Counted from the first letter of the stretch, positions 1 to 9,574 are shown. The stretch is DNA of 64,000 bases from Bacteroidota bacterium (GCA_023428755.1 JAEYWX010000009.1:1-64000); one strand, 5' to 3'. Made by a program: numbers and translations. The notes: generated from the sequence alone by a model not told the origin.

Positions 1-264
1 AGCAACCCTAATTTGCTTTTGATTAATTTAGATTCTGATTTCATTATCTGACTTTTTGGGGTTAACTAATAAAGTGTCGTTACTTAAAGTTAATCCCAAC
101 TGTCAGATTAAGTCTTGACTAATTCAGCTCAGCTATCCTCTTCGTTCTGTTGTTGATTGGTTATGTGGTTTTTCCCGCAAACAGGAAAAAAATAAGCTAA
201 GAATTGATACATAGCAAAAATCGAACGACACTTTCCTATAACAAGAATAGGGTGGTTTTTTAGA

Positions 265-639
265 TTAAAACAATATTTTAATTGCAAAAAATAAAACAAA
301 AAAAGCGAAAATATATAATGCAACCACTACAAAAAAACCGAAATAGTTAAGCACTTTACTTTCGTCCTCATATCTCTTAATAATATTTTTTACTTTTTCC
401 TTTTTTTCAAAATATCTTTTGTTTAAATAATATAAAGCTGCTCCATATCCTATTGAAAAAAGTAAAAACAATGTGGAATTTAACAGGAAATCATGAAATA
501 AAAATACAAACAGGGGTAGGCTTGACACAAACAATAGAATTGTCAAGTATAAAATTGCCCCCTCCCTTGCATTTACTTTTCGTATTAAAGAAAAAAGCAA
601 AAAACTATGATAATATAAATAATCGTAAAGCATGGACAT
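265..639 (-). CDS. small hypothetical membrane protein
   Basis: A 124-residue, very hydrophobic protein with no family I recognise. Likely membrane segments lie around residues 28-48, 52-70 and 97-122, separated by a charged, lysine-rich linker at about 73-92. The first ATG is at 639, with a second ATG two codons in. It follows the RAYT gene on the same strand, with a hairpin in the 90-base gap, so co-transcription is uncertain. The AT-rich base composition fits the surrounding non-coding DNA, so a spurious ORF cannot be fully excluded, but the organised hydrophobic segments favour a real gene. Confidence 0.55.
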   Translation of the reverse strand: MSMLYDYLYYHSFLLFSLIRKVNAREGAILYLTILLFVSSLPLFVFLFHDFLLNSTLFLLFSIGYGAALYYLNKRYFEKKEKVKNIIKRYEDESKVLNYFGFFVVVALYIFAFFVLFFAIKILF

Positions 640-697
640 TGTTCAAAATTTTCACACTGGTAAGCAATTGATCAGTATAGATAAATAGATGAGCGCT

Positions 698-720
698 GTC
701 CTGAGTTTGCAACTCAGGAT
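698..720. repeat. REP-like palindrome downstream of the RAYT gene
   Basis: CCTGAGTTTGCAACTCAGG at 700-718 is a perfect inverted repeat with 8-base arms and a TGC loop, extended by a T-A pair and a G-T wobble at its base. It lies just past the stop of the transposase and shares the core AGTTTGCAACT with the hairpin upstream of that gene. It could also act as a weak transcription terminator, but no U-tract follows. Confidence 0.6.
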
Positions 721-729
721 TTGTTCATA

Positions 730-1287
730 TCAGTACAAAAAGTCGATTTCAAGCAAGCCACACTGTTTCCCGTAATAGTAATCTCTTGCACTGCTGTATA
801 GATACTCCTCTGCTTTATCAACAATCCCTGCGTCAACAGGATTATTATGAATGTAATTTAATTTTTGCTCGGTAAACTTATCACTAAATAATTCTTTTGG
901 ATGATTGTCTTGGCGCCAAAATTGGAAGCCGCTGTTTCGGCTATTAGACGTACCGGCAGAAGAGAAAATTGGCAACATCCATTCCCGCCTGCTTTCTGTT
1001 TCATTCTCAGCTATTGCCCGGATAAGTTGTTTACTTGTAAACTTTTTAAAATCTCTGAGTATATCACTGGTATCATTATTCCGGGCACTGATAACTAAAT
1101 GAACATGATTACTCATAATGCACCATGCATGAACGAGCAATCCTTTTTCTTGTTGGCAATGCCTTATACTGTCTACTAAAATATCCCTGTATTGCTTTCT
1201 TGTAAATACATCAACCCATTCTACAACAGCAAATGTTATAAAATGAATGCCTTCTTTATTCTTTATTTTATAACCTCCATCACTCAT
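730..1287 (-). CDS. REP-associated tyrosine transposase (RAYT, IS200-like Y1 family)
   Basis: A 185-residue single-strand DNA transposase of the Y1/HUH family. The metal-binding HUH motif is His61-Val-His63 in the context MSNHVHLVI, and the catalytic tyrosine is probably Tyr145 in LNYIHNNP. I start it at the ATG at 1287 because the family begins shortly before the GIHFITFAVVEW strand. The longer frame back to 1389 would read through the upstream hairpin and has no family features. RAYTs cut and process REP palindromes rather than moving as standard insertion sequences, and the two related hairpins at 698-720 and 1342-1360 fit such substrates. No IS ends are evident, so this is probably a domesticated single-copy gene. 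Confidence 0.85.
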   Translation of the reverse strand: MSDGGYKIKNKEGIHFITFAVVEWVDVFTRKQYRDILVDSIRHCQQEKGLLVHAWCIMSNHVHLVISARNNDTSDILRDFKKFTSKQLIRAIAENETESRREWMLPIFSSAGTSNSRNSGFQFWRQDNHPKELFSDKFTEQKLNYIHNNPVDAGIVDKAEEYLYSSARDYYYGKQCGLLEIDFLY

Positions 1288-1341
1288 GTGTTTGATAAAT
1301 ATAAGAATGATTTTTAGCTTTTGGATTACGATGTATCTTGT

Positions 1342-1360
1342 CTGTAGTTGCAAACTACAG
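1342..1360. repeat. REP-like palindrome upstream of the RAYT gene
   Basis: The minus strand reads CTGTAGTTTGCAACTACAG, a perfect hairpin with 8-base arms and a TGC loop. It shares AGTTTGCAACT with the hairpin at 698-720, which is written on the opposite strand, so the two form an inverted pair around the transposase. The hairpin lies 55 bases before the proposed transposase start. Confidence 0.6.
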
Positions 1361-1505
1361 GCAGCATTCGGCTTTTTGCGGTTACTCAACTTTTGCTACT
1401 ACCAGTCTTATTGGTTTGGAACTCTATGAATAGAAGCGATGGGTAAAAGAAGAATTAATGATGCAACTGTTCTGATCAAGAACCAACATGTAAGCTTGTA
1501 GTTTT

Positions 1506-2522
1506 TTAATGCCTGTTTATTTGAGATTTGCCCATTAGTTTTTGCAGAAATGTAAGTAAGAGTACACCGTTCAGTTGTTTGCTCATGGGCAAATGTGGCC
1601 GCTCTGCATTAAATCGGTGCAGCATTCTGTTTTGTAGTTCTTCTTTCTGATTTTGAATGCCAAAAAGCAAATCGGGATTCCATTCGTTGTGCAAACGATC
1701 AAAGAACGATTGGGGGATCGGGGTATCGTAGTGTGGGAAGGAAAATAGTTTCATCGGTTGCTGAAAGATGGTGCGTACATATTCTCCCGATTGAATGGTT
1801 TGCTGTATTTGCTCATCTTCCGATAGCAAATGATAATAGGGGTGATCCCAGCTATGACCACCGAGGGCGAATCCTTGCGCTGCAAGTTCATGCAATTGCT
1901 GCTGCGTAAGAAATGGTTTTTTTGTTGCCAGGTAATCTGTAAATGAAAACGAAAGAACAGCTGCTATCTCATTCAGCAATTGTTTGTTTTGTTGTGTGAT
2001 TTTTTTTAAAAACGGGATGATGTCCTGTACTGATTGCAGGTCTGTTAATCGTACGATTGCTTCTTGCTGTGTATTGGTTATTTGCACTGTTTTCAGATGA
2101 TCGATCAGCAGGCTGATCTTACACCGATAGAACAGTTCTTTGTTATCAATGAATGCAGGGTTGATGAAAAAAACAGCAGGTACACCCTTTTTCAAAAGAA
2201 TGGGCGCTACAACTTCATATAGTTCCCTGAACCCGTCATCGAACGTAAGCAGAAAGCTGTGTTTTGGAAGCCGGCTTCCCCTGTTTACCGCATCAGAAAT
2301 TTCCATCGCAGATACAGGATGCAGGTGTTTTAGTAAATAGTCAAGATCATCGGTAAACTGGCGTACGTTTTTATACGGGTAAAGCTGCTGCACATGGCTT
2401 ACATTCTCGTTTGTTACAAGATGATGATAAGGTAATAATGGGTAAGTAGCCGAAAATTTTTTTACAACACCGGTAGGTAAAAACGAAGTGGATTGGTAGT
2501 ATATGTTTTTAAGCAGGCTCAT
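1506..2522 (-). CDS. polysaccharide deacetylase family protein
   Basis: A 338-residue NodB-homology (carbohydrate esterase 4) protein that would remove N- or O-acetyl groups from the polysaccharide made by this locus. The metal-binding motif TFDDG is at residues 93-97 and the second motif, GGHSWDHP, supplies His223 and His227. A hydrophobic strand with VPAVFFINP follows the first motif, as usual for the fold. The N-terminus shows no clear signal peptide, so it may act in the cytoplasm or be exported by an unrecognised route. It overlaps the upstream glycosyltransferase gene by 14 bases and is the last gene of the minus-strand EPS operon. Confidence 0.85.
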   Translation of the reverse strand: MSLLKNIYYQSTSFLPTGVVKKFSATYPLLPYHHLVTNENVSHVQQLYPYKNVRQFTDDLDYLLKHLHPVSAMEISDAVNRGSRLPKHSFLLTFDDGFRELYEVVAPILLKKGVPAVFFINPAFIDNKELFYRCKISLLIDHLKTVQITNTQQEAIVRLTDLQSVQDIIPFLKKITQQNKQLLNEIAAVLSFSFTDYLATKKPFLTQQQLHELAAQGFALGGHSWDHPYYHLLSEDEQIQQTIQSGEYVRTIFQQPMKLFSFPHYDTPIPQSFFDRLHNEWNPDLLFGIQNQKEELQNRMLHRFNAERPHLPMSKQLNGVLLLTFLQKLMGKSQINRH

Positions 2523-3726
2523 TTTTTAACACATCATCAATATAAATAACTTTTGTGTGCTCTGTCTTCAAAAAATCCTTGCCGGCTGCTTTTATTTTCA
2601 TTAATGCTTTTATTTGCCGGAAAACAATAACGGGGATATACAATAAAGCCTGTCCCATTCCTTTCTGCCTGCTTTGGGTCAACACAATCAAAATAAACCC
2701 AACTACAAAAGCTAAAAGTGTTGCTACCCAAAACCAACCAAGCGCCGGATGAATAAAGAAATCGAATGCCATAAAAAGGAGCGCAAGTAAAATTGTAATA
2801 AACAGTGGTGGGCGAAGAGCGGTGAAGGCAAAAAACATTTTATTAAAGCTTCCCAGATTAAAGCCTGTTATAAACAGCTTCCTGTAAATTGAAAAATATT
2901 TAAAATAGGTGTAAATCCATCTTGTACGCTGGCGCTCCATTGTAGCACCATCATCTACTTTTTCATCATACACCAAGGCATCTTCAGCAAAAGCCAGTTG
3001 TGGCAACAGGCGTATCAAATCGGCCTGCAGCTTTTTATCAAATCCCCCTAATGCATCTTTATACATTACCTGTTTGTAAAGATCAACTTTAATGGCAATG
3101 CCAAGCCCCAGTATACTTGACGATAACCCCAGTTCCATTTTCGCCTGCCTTTCTACAAAGCTGTTGTAAATATGACCGATCGAATCAAGTTTTGCATAGA
3201 TGGTTTCTGTATTCTTTGACAGCATATGTGTTTGTACTGCATCGAAGCCACAGCAGAAATAGGCGTTTAAATTTTGCAGGTAAAGTGGATGAATAAGATT
3301 GTCGGAATCAAACACAATCATCACTTCATGATTTCTTACAAAGTGATCAACTGCATATTTAATCGATTTGATTTTTGCATTCAGTGCTGGTTCGGGTTTT
3401 AACAGCACAATATTCGCATCGGCGACATGCAAATCGCTGATATCGCAATCATCGGCTACTACATATAAAACAAAATTCCCGTATTGCTGTTTCCTGAATG
3501 AATCGATAAGCGGAAGAATAAAACGGGTGTCTTTATGCGCTGTAACAATCGCTGCAAAATCGTATTTTTTTTCTTCGAGTACCGGATATTTTTTGCCGAT
3601 CAGTTTCCTGTTGCGTGTAAAGCCATAGTGAATGGCGAGCAGTGTGATGGGCAGCAGCATATATACTGCCAGCACAAACTGTATACACAGAAAAACAACT
3701 AAAAGTATAGTAAGTGTCAGCTTCAT
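2509..3726 (-). CDS. membrane glycosyltransferase family 2
   Basis: A GT-A fold glycosyltransferase anchored in the inner membrane, 405 residues from the preferred ATG at 3726, which follows the stop of the methyltransferase gene by one base. An in-frame ATG at 3753 would add nine residues inside that gene. The N-terminal hydrophobic helix is followed by the catalytic domain, with a DSDN acidic motif and a QRTRW sequence matching the QxxRW motif of processive GT2 enzymes. Two or three hydrophobic segments follow near the C-terminus. It probably adds a sugar to, or polymerises, the EPS glycan; the sugar cannot be told from sequence. Confidence 0.85.
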   Translation of the reverse strand: MKLTLTILLVVFLCIQFVLAVYMLLPITLLAIHYGFTRNRKLIGKKYPVLEEKKYDFAAIVTAHKDTRFILPLIDSFRKQQYGNFVLYVVADDCDISDLHVADANIVLLKPEPALNAKIKSIKYAVDHFVRNHEVMIVFDSDNLIHPLYLQNLNAYFCCGFDAVQTHMLSKNTETIYAKLDSIGHIYNSFVERQAKMELGLSSSILGLGIAIKVDLYKQVMYKDALGGFDKKLQADLIRLLPQLAFAEDALVYDEKVDDGATMERQRTRWIYTYFKYFSIYRKLFITGFNLGSFNKMFFAFTALRPPLFITILLALLFMAFDFFIHPALGWFWVATLLAFVVGFILIVLTQSRQKGMGQALLYIPVIVFRQIKALMKIKAAGKDFLKTEHTKVIYIDDVLKNEPA

Positions 3727-3727
3727 A

Positions 3728-4474
3728 CTATTTCTTTTGCCAAACTGTAACAAACCCGCCGGTAAAACTGTATGGCAAAAGTTCAGCTATTGCACAGTCC
3801 CATTTTTGTAAAAACTTCAGCCGTTTTGTGAAGAATGAAAACGGGAATACATCCTCTACAAAATTTGTTTTACCAAAAGTTACTATTTTAAATGCTGTAT
3901 CATTTGCAAGCGATGAAAGTGTTTTCTTCGTAAAAAACTGGATATGTGTAAGATCATCCGCATCCGATTGCACAGTGGTTCCTTTGTAACCCAATCCTGA
4001 TTTGATCTTTTGTACCAGTTTCCACAACCAGTTGTTCTGTTTGCTGAGGTGAATAATGGGGCGTGTAACAAACAGCTCACGTGGCCCTTTGCCGTTGGGC
4101 ACTGTTACAATTAATACTCCTTCATTATGCAGAATCTCATGCAGGGTATTTAGTAATTTATCCGGTTCGTTCAGGTGTTCCAATACTTCGCTGCAAATAA
4201 CAGCATGGTATTGCTGTCCATCAGCCACCACCTGCTCGGCACTTCTTACTTCAAAACTTACGTTTGGGTATTTGTTCAGGCTTTTTGCTTTTTCAATTGT
4301 TTTTGAACTGATGTCAATTCCTTTCACATTGAAACCGGCTGCACCAAGGCTGCGGGAAATAACACCGTTACCACAGCCTACATCCAGCACCTGTGCTTGC
4401 GAAGGCAAATGTTTTTTTAAGGTTTCAATAATAAACTTCAGCCGCTTTATATCGGCAATACGTTCAAATTCCAT
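3728..4474 (-). CDS. class I SAM-dependent methyltransferase
   Basis: A 248-residue Rossmann-type methyltransferase. Motif I is VLDVGCGNG, followed by an acidic residue at the end of the second strand (KGIDIS) and the motif-IV region ICSEVLEHL. This resembles UbiG/Coq3-like and sugar O-methyltransferases of polysaccharide loci. It sits one base from the following GT2 gene and six bases from the preceding GT4 gene, so it is almost certainly translated from the same transcript and probably methylates an EPS sugar or lipid intermediate. The exact acceptor is unknown. Confidence 0.8.
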   Translation of the reverse strand: MEFERIADIKRLKFIIETLKKHLPSQAQVLDVGCGNGVISRSLGAAGFNVKGIDISSKTIEKAKSLNKYPNVSFEVRSAEQVVADGQQYHAVICSEVLEHLNEPDKLLNTLHEILHNEGVLIVTVPNGKGPRELFVTRPIIHLSKQNNWLWKLVQKIKSGLGYKGTTVQSDADDLTHIQFFTKKTLSSLANDTAFKIVTFGKTNFVEDVFPFSFFTKRLKFLQKWDCAIAELLPYSFTGGFVTVWQKK

Positions 4475-4480
4475 TGTGCA

Positions 4481-5623
4481 TTAGTTTTGAGAACGTTTTC
4501 TTAAAACGTCTGAATATAAATCTTCGATATGTCTCGTCATAGTGGCTGCGTTAAAGCGCTTTGCAACGGTTGATTTTGCATTCTGCTGAAAGGTGGAACG
4601 CATGTCAGCATTCTTACTTAATTCAAGTATCGCATTCGAAGTATTGTCAATAAGGTTATCTGTTTGAACCAACCATCCGTTTACACCATGTTCTATAATT
4701 TCTCTTGTTCCATCAACATTTGATGCAATAATTGCTTTTCCCATCGACATTGCTTCAAGTAAACCAATCGGCAAACCTTCCCAAAGCGAAGGCAATATAA
4801 ACACATCGGCACTTGCCAGAACATCAGGCACATCTTGTCTGAATGTTTCAAGCGTTATGTGCTTACCAATACCGGCCTGCTCTATGAGTTGTTTGGCTTC
4901 TTCTTTCTGATCGCCATCGCCTACCATTAACAGATGCATATTTGCATTTTCCTTGATTGCTTTTGCGAATGCCTGAATCAGTGTAAGCGGTTGTTTATGC
5001 AGTGTAAAACGGGCAATAAACAATAACAGTAATTTATCTTCAGGAATATTTAGTTCCTGCCTTATATTTTTGTATTGATTCGCAGGATTGAATTTTTGCT
5101 GATCAATTCCATTATTCACAACCACCGATTCAAAAGCGGGAATTACATTTTTGCCGCTTTGCTGATTGGATGCTGAAACAGAAATATTTAATGCAGTGCG
5201 GGTTACAAGGTACTGCTCGCCTTTGATTCGCATATTGCGTACAAATGATTTTTGATCGGGATGAAACGACCAGCCATGAACTGTATAGATTACGGGGATG
5301 CCCAGCGATTTGGATGCCCAAAGAACATTTGAGTTTGCACGTGTTCCATGCGCATGCACAAGATCAACCTGTTTTTCCCGGATAAACTTTTTTACTTGCT
5401 TCCACTTAAAAATGTTGAATGGCTTGGTTGTGTAAATCACATGCGTTTCTATTCCCATTTTTTGCAACCGATCAACCATTGGTCCCGGTGTAAAGGAAAG
5501 AACAATCGGTTCAAAACGACTTTTGTCTAAGTTTTCAACCAGACTTAGTAAATGTGATTCACCACCTCCAATTTGTCCCTGGCGGATACATTCCAGCACA
5601 CGTATTTTTCCGTTTTTCTGCAT
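4481..5623 (-). CDS. glycosyltransferase family 4
   Basis: A GT-B fold retaining glycosyltransferase of about 380 residues. The N-terminal donor motif GQIGGGESHLLSLV and the C-terminal nucleotide-sugar motif EGLPIGLLEAMSMGKAII (EX7E type) are both clear. I prefer the ATG at 5623, nine bases after the stop region of the epimerase gene. The longer frame to 5665 runs back into that gene and adds an unrelated 14-residue leader. Its place inside the EPS operon suggests that it adds one sugar of the repeat unit on the cytoplasmic side of the membrane. Confidence 0.85.
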   Translation of the reverse strand: MQKNGKIRVLECIRQGQIGGGESHLLSLVENLDKSRFEPIVLSFTPGPMVDRLQKMGIETHVIYTTKPFNIFKWKQVKKFIREKQVDLVHAHGTRANSNVLWASKSLGIPVIYTVHGWSFHPDQKSFVRNMRIKGEQYLVTRTALNISVSASNQQSGKNVIPAFESVVVNNGIDQQKFNPANQYKNIRQELNIPEDKLLLLFIARFTLHKQPLTLIQAFAKAIKENANMHLLMVGDGDQKEEAKQLIEQAGIGKHITLETFRQDVPDVLASADVFILPSLWEGLPIGLLEAMSMGKAIIASNVDGTREIIEHGVNGWLVQTDNLIDNTSNAILELSKNADMRSTFQQNAKSTVAKRFNAATMTRHIEDLYSDVLRKRSQN

Positions 5624-5631
5624 TCCATCTT

Positions 5632-6648
5632 TTATTGCAGTACAGGTTTGGGTTGTATTCCCCAACCTTCGGGAAGTTTTTCTGCAATTTCAATATTGTG
5701 GAACTCCTTGCTTTGTCTTGCTCCAACCACCTTTGCCCATTCTGCCATTCTGTGAATTCCCTCTGCAAGGTCAATGCCGGTTGGGTCACCAAATACTTGG
5801 TGTGCTTTTGTATGATCGGAGTAAGCATGCAGCACTTCGTTTCTTGCTGCCAGGTAGTTAATGTTCGGTTTCGTATCAAACTCTTTTGCCACAACTTCAG
5901 CCAACTCATTTACTGTGTAGGGCTTGTCGGCTCCAATATTAAAGATCTGATTGTAGGAGGCAGGTACATTTACACATTTGGCAATTGGGATTGCTACATC
6001 ATCAATATAGCTGAAGGCCCTTGTTTGCGTGCCGTCGCCAAAAACAGTGAGTGGTTTATTTTGCATGATCTGATTCATGAATATACCGATCACATTTCGA
6101 TACTTATCACCAATGTTTTGATTTTCACCGTATACATTGTGTGGCCGGAAAACAACATAATCTAAACCAAACATTTCATGTGCAGCTTTTAAGTCAAGCT
6201 CAACAGCATATTTTGATACGCCATATGGATCTTCCGGTTCGGGTTTCATTTCCTCAGTCATCGGTAATTGTCCTTTGCCATAAACAGCGATGGATGAGGT
6301 GAAAACAAAACATTTTACTTTATGCTTAACCGATTCATTAATGAGGTTGATACTTGCAACCAGATTTGTATTGTAGTTATAGCGACGGATGAAGTGTGAC
6401 AAGCCTTCAGCTGCATATGCAGCAAGGTGATACACATATTCAAACTTGTATTTGTTGAACAGGTCGGTGATCAATTCATGATCTGTAACACTGCCGTTAA
6501 TAAATTCTGCACCGGCTGGGATGTGATCTTCAAATCCTCCGCTGAGATCGTCTAATACAATTACTTCAAATCCCATGTCAAGGCAATGTTTGGCAACGTG
6601 TGAGCCGATAAAACCGGCGCCTCCGGTTACAAGTACAGTCTTTTTCAT
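5632..6648 (-). CDS. NAD-dependent sugar-nucleotide epimerase/dehydratase (extended SDR)
   Basis: A 338-residue extended short-chain dehydrogenase of the UDP-glucose 4-epimerase type. The nucleotide-binding GGAGFIG loop is at residues 9-15 and the catalytic YxxxK is Tyr142/Lys146 with a Ser at about 118-119. It would interconvert or modify a nucleotide sugar used by the neighbouring glycosyltransferases. The motif set does not separate GalE from the related uronate epimerases and WcaG-like enzymes, so I leave out a gene name. It is 51 bases downstream of the asparagine synthase gene on the same strand. Confidence 0.85.
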   Translation of the reverse strand: MKKTVLVTGGAGFIGSHVAKHCLDMGFEVIVLDDLSGGFEDHIPAGAEFINGSVTDHELITDLFNKYKFEYVYHLAAYAAEGLSHFIRRYNYNTNLVASINLINESVKHKVKCFVFTSSIAVYGKGQLPMTEEMKPEPEDPYGVSKYAVELDLKAAHEMFGLDYVVFRPHNVYGENQNIGDKYRNVIGIFMNQIMQNKPLTVFGDGTQTRAFSYIDDVAIPIAKCVNVPASYNQIFNIGADKPYTVNELAEVVAKEFDTKPNINYLAARNEVLHAYSDHTKAHQVFGDPTGIDLAEGIHRMAEWAKVVGARQSKEFHNIEIAEKLPEGWGIQPKPVLQ

Positions 6649-6699
6649 TATTTCGTTTTTAATGTGTTTGATAGTATGATGTAATAAACTGTCTTTCGT

Positions 6700-8601
6700 T
6701 TATAATTTTTCGATCCAGCGGTTGTACCAAAGTTGGAAAATAAGTACATGCCAGAGTTTTTGATAATTTACTTTTTTGCCGGCAAGGTATTCATCTCTTA
6801 ATTGAATGATTGGCGGCGGATTAAATATACCACTTTTACGCAGGCACTCATCGCTAAGGTAATAACGTAATTGTTCTTTCAATTCGTCTTTGAACCAAAC
6901 CATAAGCGGAGCAATGAATGGGCGTTTAGGCCTTTCCATTAATTCTTTTGGAATGTATTTATGTACCACCTGTTTCAATAACCACTTGTTTACTCCATCT
7001 CTTATTTTAAATGACGAGGGCAAGGAAGCAGTAAACTCAACAATATGCTGATCAAGCATGGGCTCCCGGCCTTCCAGACTAACCGACATTGTTGCACGAT
7101 CTACTTTTACTAAGTTGTTATCCACAAGAAACGTTTTGTAATCAACGGCCAGCAGGCGATTGATTACGCCATCGTTATCTGCTAATTTATTCCCTTCATC
7201 AAATACTACAGGATACTGTTCAAACGACTGGTTGAGAAATGAAGCCGTTTCTGTTTCAGTAATATACTGGCTAATGTATTTTACAGCCTGTATAGGGTCT
7301 TTACTTTTCCAGATGAGCTTCATCTTTTCGTATCGTGTAGTGAAATTATATTTGCTGTTGAAGTAAGGGATATGCCCGGGGTTTATGAGCGACATACCTC
7401 CACTGAGTATTGATTGAAATACTTTCGGAATGTTCTGTGTAAACTTCTCCGCCTGGTTAAATTTATTATATCCTCCAAATATTTCATCGCCACCATCTGC
7501 ACTCAATGCAACTGTTACTTGCTGTCGTGCAAGTTTGCTGACCAGTACTGTTGGTACTGTAGAATTATCGGCAAATGGTTCATCATAAATTTCCGGCAGG
7601 AGTGGAAGAACTTCACCGGCTTCTTTTGCAGTGAGGTACCATTCGGTATGATCAGTTCCTAAATAGGCAGCTATTTTTTTTGCTTCAGGAGCTTCATTAA
7701 ATTCATTTTCATGAAACCCGATAGTAAATGTTTTCAATTTTTCGGTTCGGCCGGTTTGCAGTAAGGCTGCAACGCTGGAACTGTCGTAGCCACCGCTTAA
7801 AAAAATACCAACAGGAACATCGGCCACCATTCTGTACTCGTATGCTTTCTTTAGAATACGATCGGTTTCATCAATCGCTTCCTGGTCAGTACATTTTATT
7901 TTGGGTTTGTTGTAAACATCAAATGCATCCCAGTATTTTGAAAGCCGTTGATCTTTTGATTTCAGATCAATTGTAAGTATATGGCCTGGAAGTAGTTTAT
8001 ATGTGTTTTTAAAAATGCTGTGTTTTCCGGGAACATAACTGTACTGTAAAAAAAGTGCTACACTGTTGATGTCAATATCTTTTTTAAACTCGGGGTGCTT
8101 ATACAGTGCTTTTAATTCGGAGCCAAACAACAACAGGTTGTCCTGCCATGAATAGTACAACGGCTTTACACCTGCTCTGTCTCTGATAAGAATCAATTGT
8201 TCTTTGGCTTTATCATACAAAGCAATTGCAAACATGCCAATAAACCTGTTCACCACATCAATACCCCAGCACTCATATCCTTTCAATATTACTTCTGTGT
8301 CGGACCATGAAGTAAATGTGTATCCCTTTGCTTCAAGCTCTGATCGTATTTCTTTAAAATTGTAAATTTCTCCGTTAAAGTTTACAACATAGTTGCTGTA
8401 GTGCATCGGCTGGTGACCCAATGGCGAGAGATCTAGAATGGAAAGGCGGCGTTGTCCAAATCCAACGGTACAATACCTGTTTTCATAAACTTCGTGACCG
8501 GCATCATCAGGTCCGCGGTGTTCCATTGCATCTGTCATTTCTTTTAAAACAGAAGCCGGAGTTTTTTTTCTAAAGTCTGCAAAACCGGTGATACCACACA
8601 T
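6700..8601 (-). CDS. asnB: asparagine synthase (glutamine-hydrolyzing)
   Basis: A 633-residue class II glutamine amidotransferase. Cys2 after the initiator methionine is the glutaminase nucleophile, the RGPDDAG and NFNGEIYN segments build the N-terminal Ntn domain, and SGGYDSSS near residue 270 is the PP-loop of the ATP-dependent synthetase domain. Length fits the 600-650-residue AsnB group found in many EPS and O-antigen clusters, where it is thought to amidate a sugar acid or a precursor; making free asparagine is the alternative. It sits between two sugar-processing genes on one transcript. Confidence 0.85.
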   Translation of the reverse strand: MCGITGFADFRKKTPASVLKEMTDAMEHRGPDDAGHEVYENRYCTVGFGQRRLSILDLSPLGHQPMHYSNYVVNFNGEIYNFKEIRSELEAKGYTFTSWSDTEVILKGYECWGIDVVNRFIGMFAIALYDKAKEQLILIRDRAGVKPLYYSWQDNLLLFGSELKALYKHPEFKKDIDINSVALFLQYSYVPGKHSIFKNTYKLLPGHILTIDLKSKDQRLSKYWDAFDVYNKPKIKCTDQEAIDETDRILKKAYEYRMVADVPVGIFLSGGYDSSSVAALLQTGRTEKLKTFTIGFHENEFNEAPEAKKIAAYLGTDHTEWYLTAKEAGEVLPLLPEIYDEPFADNSTVPTVLVSKLARQQVTVALSADGGDEIFGGYNKFNQAEKFTQNIPKVFQSILSGGMSLINPGHIPYFNSKYNFTTRYEKMKLIWKSKDPIQAVKYISQYITETETASFLNQSFEQYPVVFDEGNKLADNDGVINRLLAVDYKTFLVDNNLVKVDRATMSVSLEGREPMLDQHIVEFTASLPSSFKIRDGVNKWLLKQVVHKYIPKELMERPKRPFIAPLMVWFKDELKEQLRYYLSDECLRKSGIFNPPPIIQLRDEYLAGKKVNYQKLWHVLIFQLWYNRWIEKL

Positions 8602-8609
8602 GATGATCT

Positions 8610-9515
8610 TTAGTTAAAGGTGATGCGTTTGTTGAAATGCCAGAAAATACCTTTCCAAAAAGAACGTAAATGTTCTTTTTGGCCCTTCAACAAAAAGCTA
8701 AGGGTGTTTTTGGGAACAGTAAGAAATGTGAAATAGGTTAAAAAAATCAGGTAATTGGTGAGCGGCATATTCCGCTTCATAAACAGTATCCGGTTTTTTG
8801 TATGGTAGAATGTTTTGAAAGGACTTGATTTGCCGGTTGTCATTGATTCTTTGTGGTAGATCAAAGAGGCTGGTTGATAGTACACTTTGTATCCGGCTCT
8901 TTTAATCTGCTCGCACCAGTCAAATTCTTCATAATAAATAAAGAATTCCTCCGGAAGCCCGCCAACCTTCTCAATTACTTCACGTGATACCATCATACCT
9001 CCGCCGTGGGCATAATTAGTGGTTTTAATTTCGTTGTACTGGCCTTTATCTTCTTCTTTGCAACCAACCATTCCGTTTCTCCCAGTAAAAATATTTACCG
9101 TATTGTATCCGGCGTACTCAATTGTTCCTTTATGAAAGAAGTAATGAAACTTAGGACTAACGATCCCGGCATCAGGGTATTGTTTAAAAATAGCAAGCAG
9201 ACCTTCCAGCAAGCCGGGTGTGAACTCAGTATCATTATTAACAATGAATAGATAATCTCCTGTTGCTGCTTTAATGCCTACGTTGTTACCCCCGGTAAAA
9301 CCGAGGTTTTTTTCATTAACGAGTACAATTGCTGATGGATAAACTGCCTTTAGAGCAGCAGTTGGGTTTTCCTTTGAACCATTGTCTACAATAATAACTT
9401 CAAGGTTATTGTAAGTACAATGCTCATTGATCGATTTTAGAAAATCGAGTGTAATTTCTGTTGTGTTCCAGGTTAAGGTAACAATTGAAACCTTAGGGAG
9501 GTTGTTGTTCTCCAT
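8610..9515 (-). CDS. glycosyltransferase family 2 (rhamnosyltransferase-like)
   Basis: A 301-residue GT-A enzyme of the WbbL/RfbF-like group. It starts with the strand VSIVTLTWN, has the acidic nucleotide-binding segment IVNNDTEF, and the acceptor region with a EEFDW motif. There are no confident membrane helices, although the C-terminal third is hydrophobic and may touch the membrane. It lies eight bases upstream of asnB and 59 bases downstream of the priming transferase. A rhamnosyl or similar 6-deoxyhexosyl donor is likely only by family resemblance. Confidence 0.8.
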   Translation of the reverse strand: MENNNLPKVSIVTLTWNTTEITLDFLKSINEHCTYNNLEVIIVDNGSKENPTAALKAVYPSAIVLVNEKNLGFTGGNNVGIKAATGDYLFIVNNDTEFTPGLLEGLLAIFKQYPDAGIVSPKFHYFFHKGTIEYAGYNTVNIFTGRNGMVGCKEEDKGQYNEIKTTNYAHGGGMMVSREVIEKVGGLPEEFFIYYEEFDWCEQIKRAGYKVYYQPASLIYHKESMTTGKSSPFKTFYHTKNRILFMKRNMPLTNYLIFLTYFTFLTVPKNTLSFLLKGQKEHLRSFWKGIFWHFNKRITFN

Positions 9516-9574
9516 GTTTATGTTTTTAGGGTAGGACAGGTGTGATACAATAAATCAAAAATACTAAAAACTGG

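Noticed and set aside
129..323. 64-codon minus-strand ORF overlapping the small membrane protein
   Set aside because: It lies in AT-rich DNA, overlaps the end of a better ORF on the same strand and has no recognisable motif.
453..671. 72-codon plus-strand ORF
   Set aside because: It lies opposite the small membrane-protein gene; its lysine-rich, low-information sequence looks like an antisense shadow.
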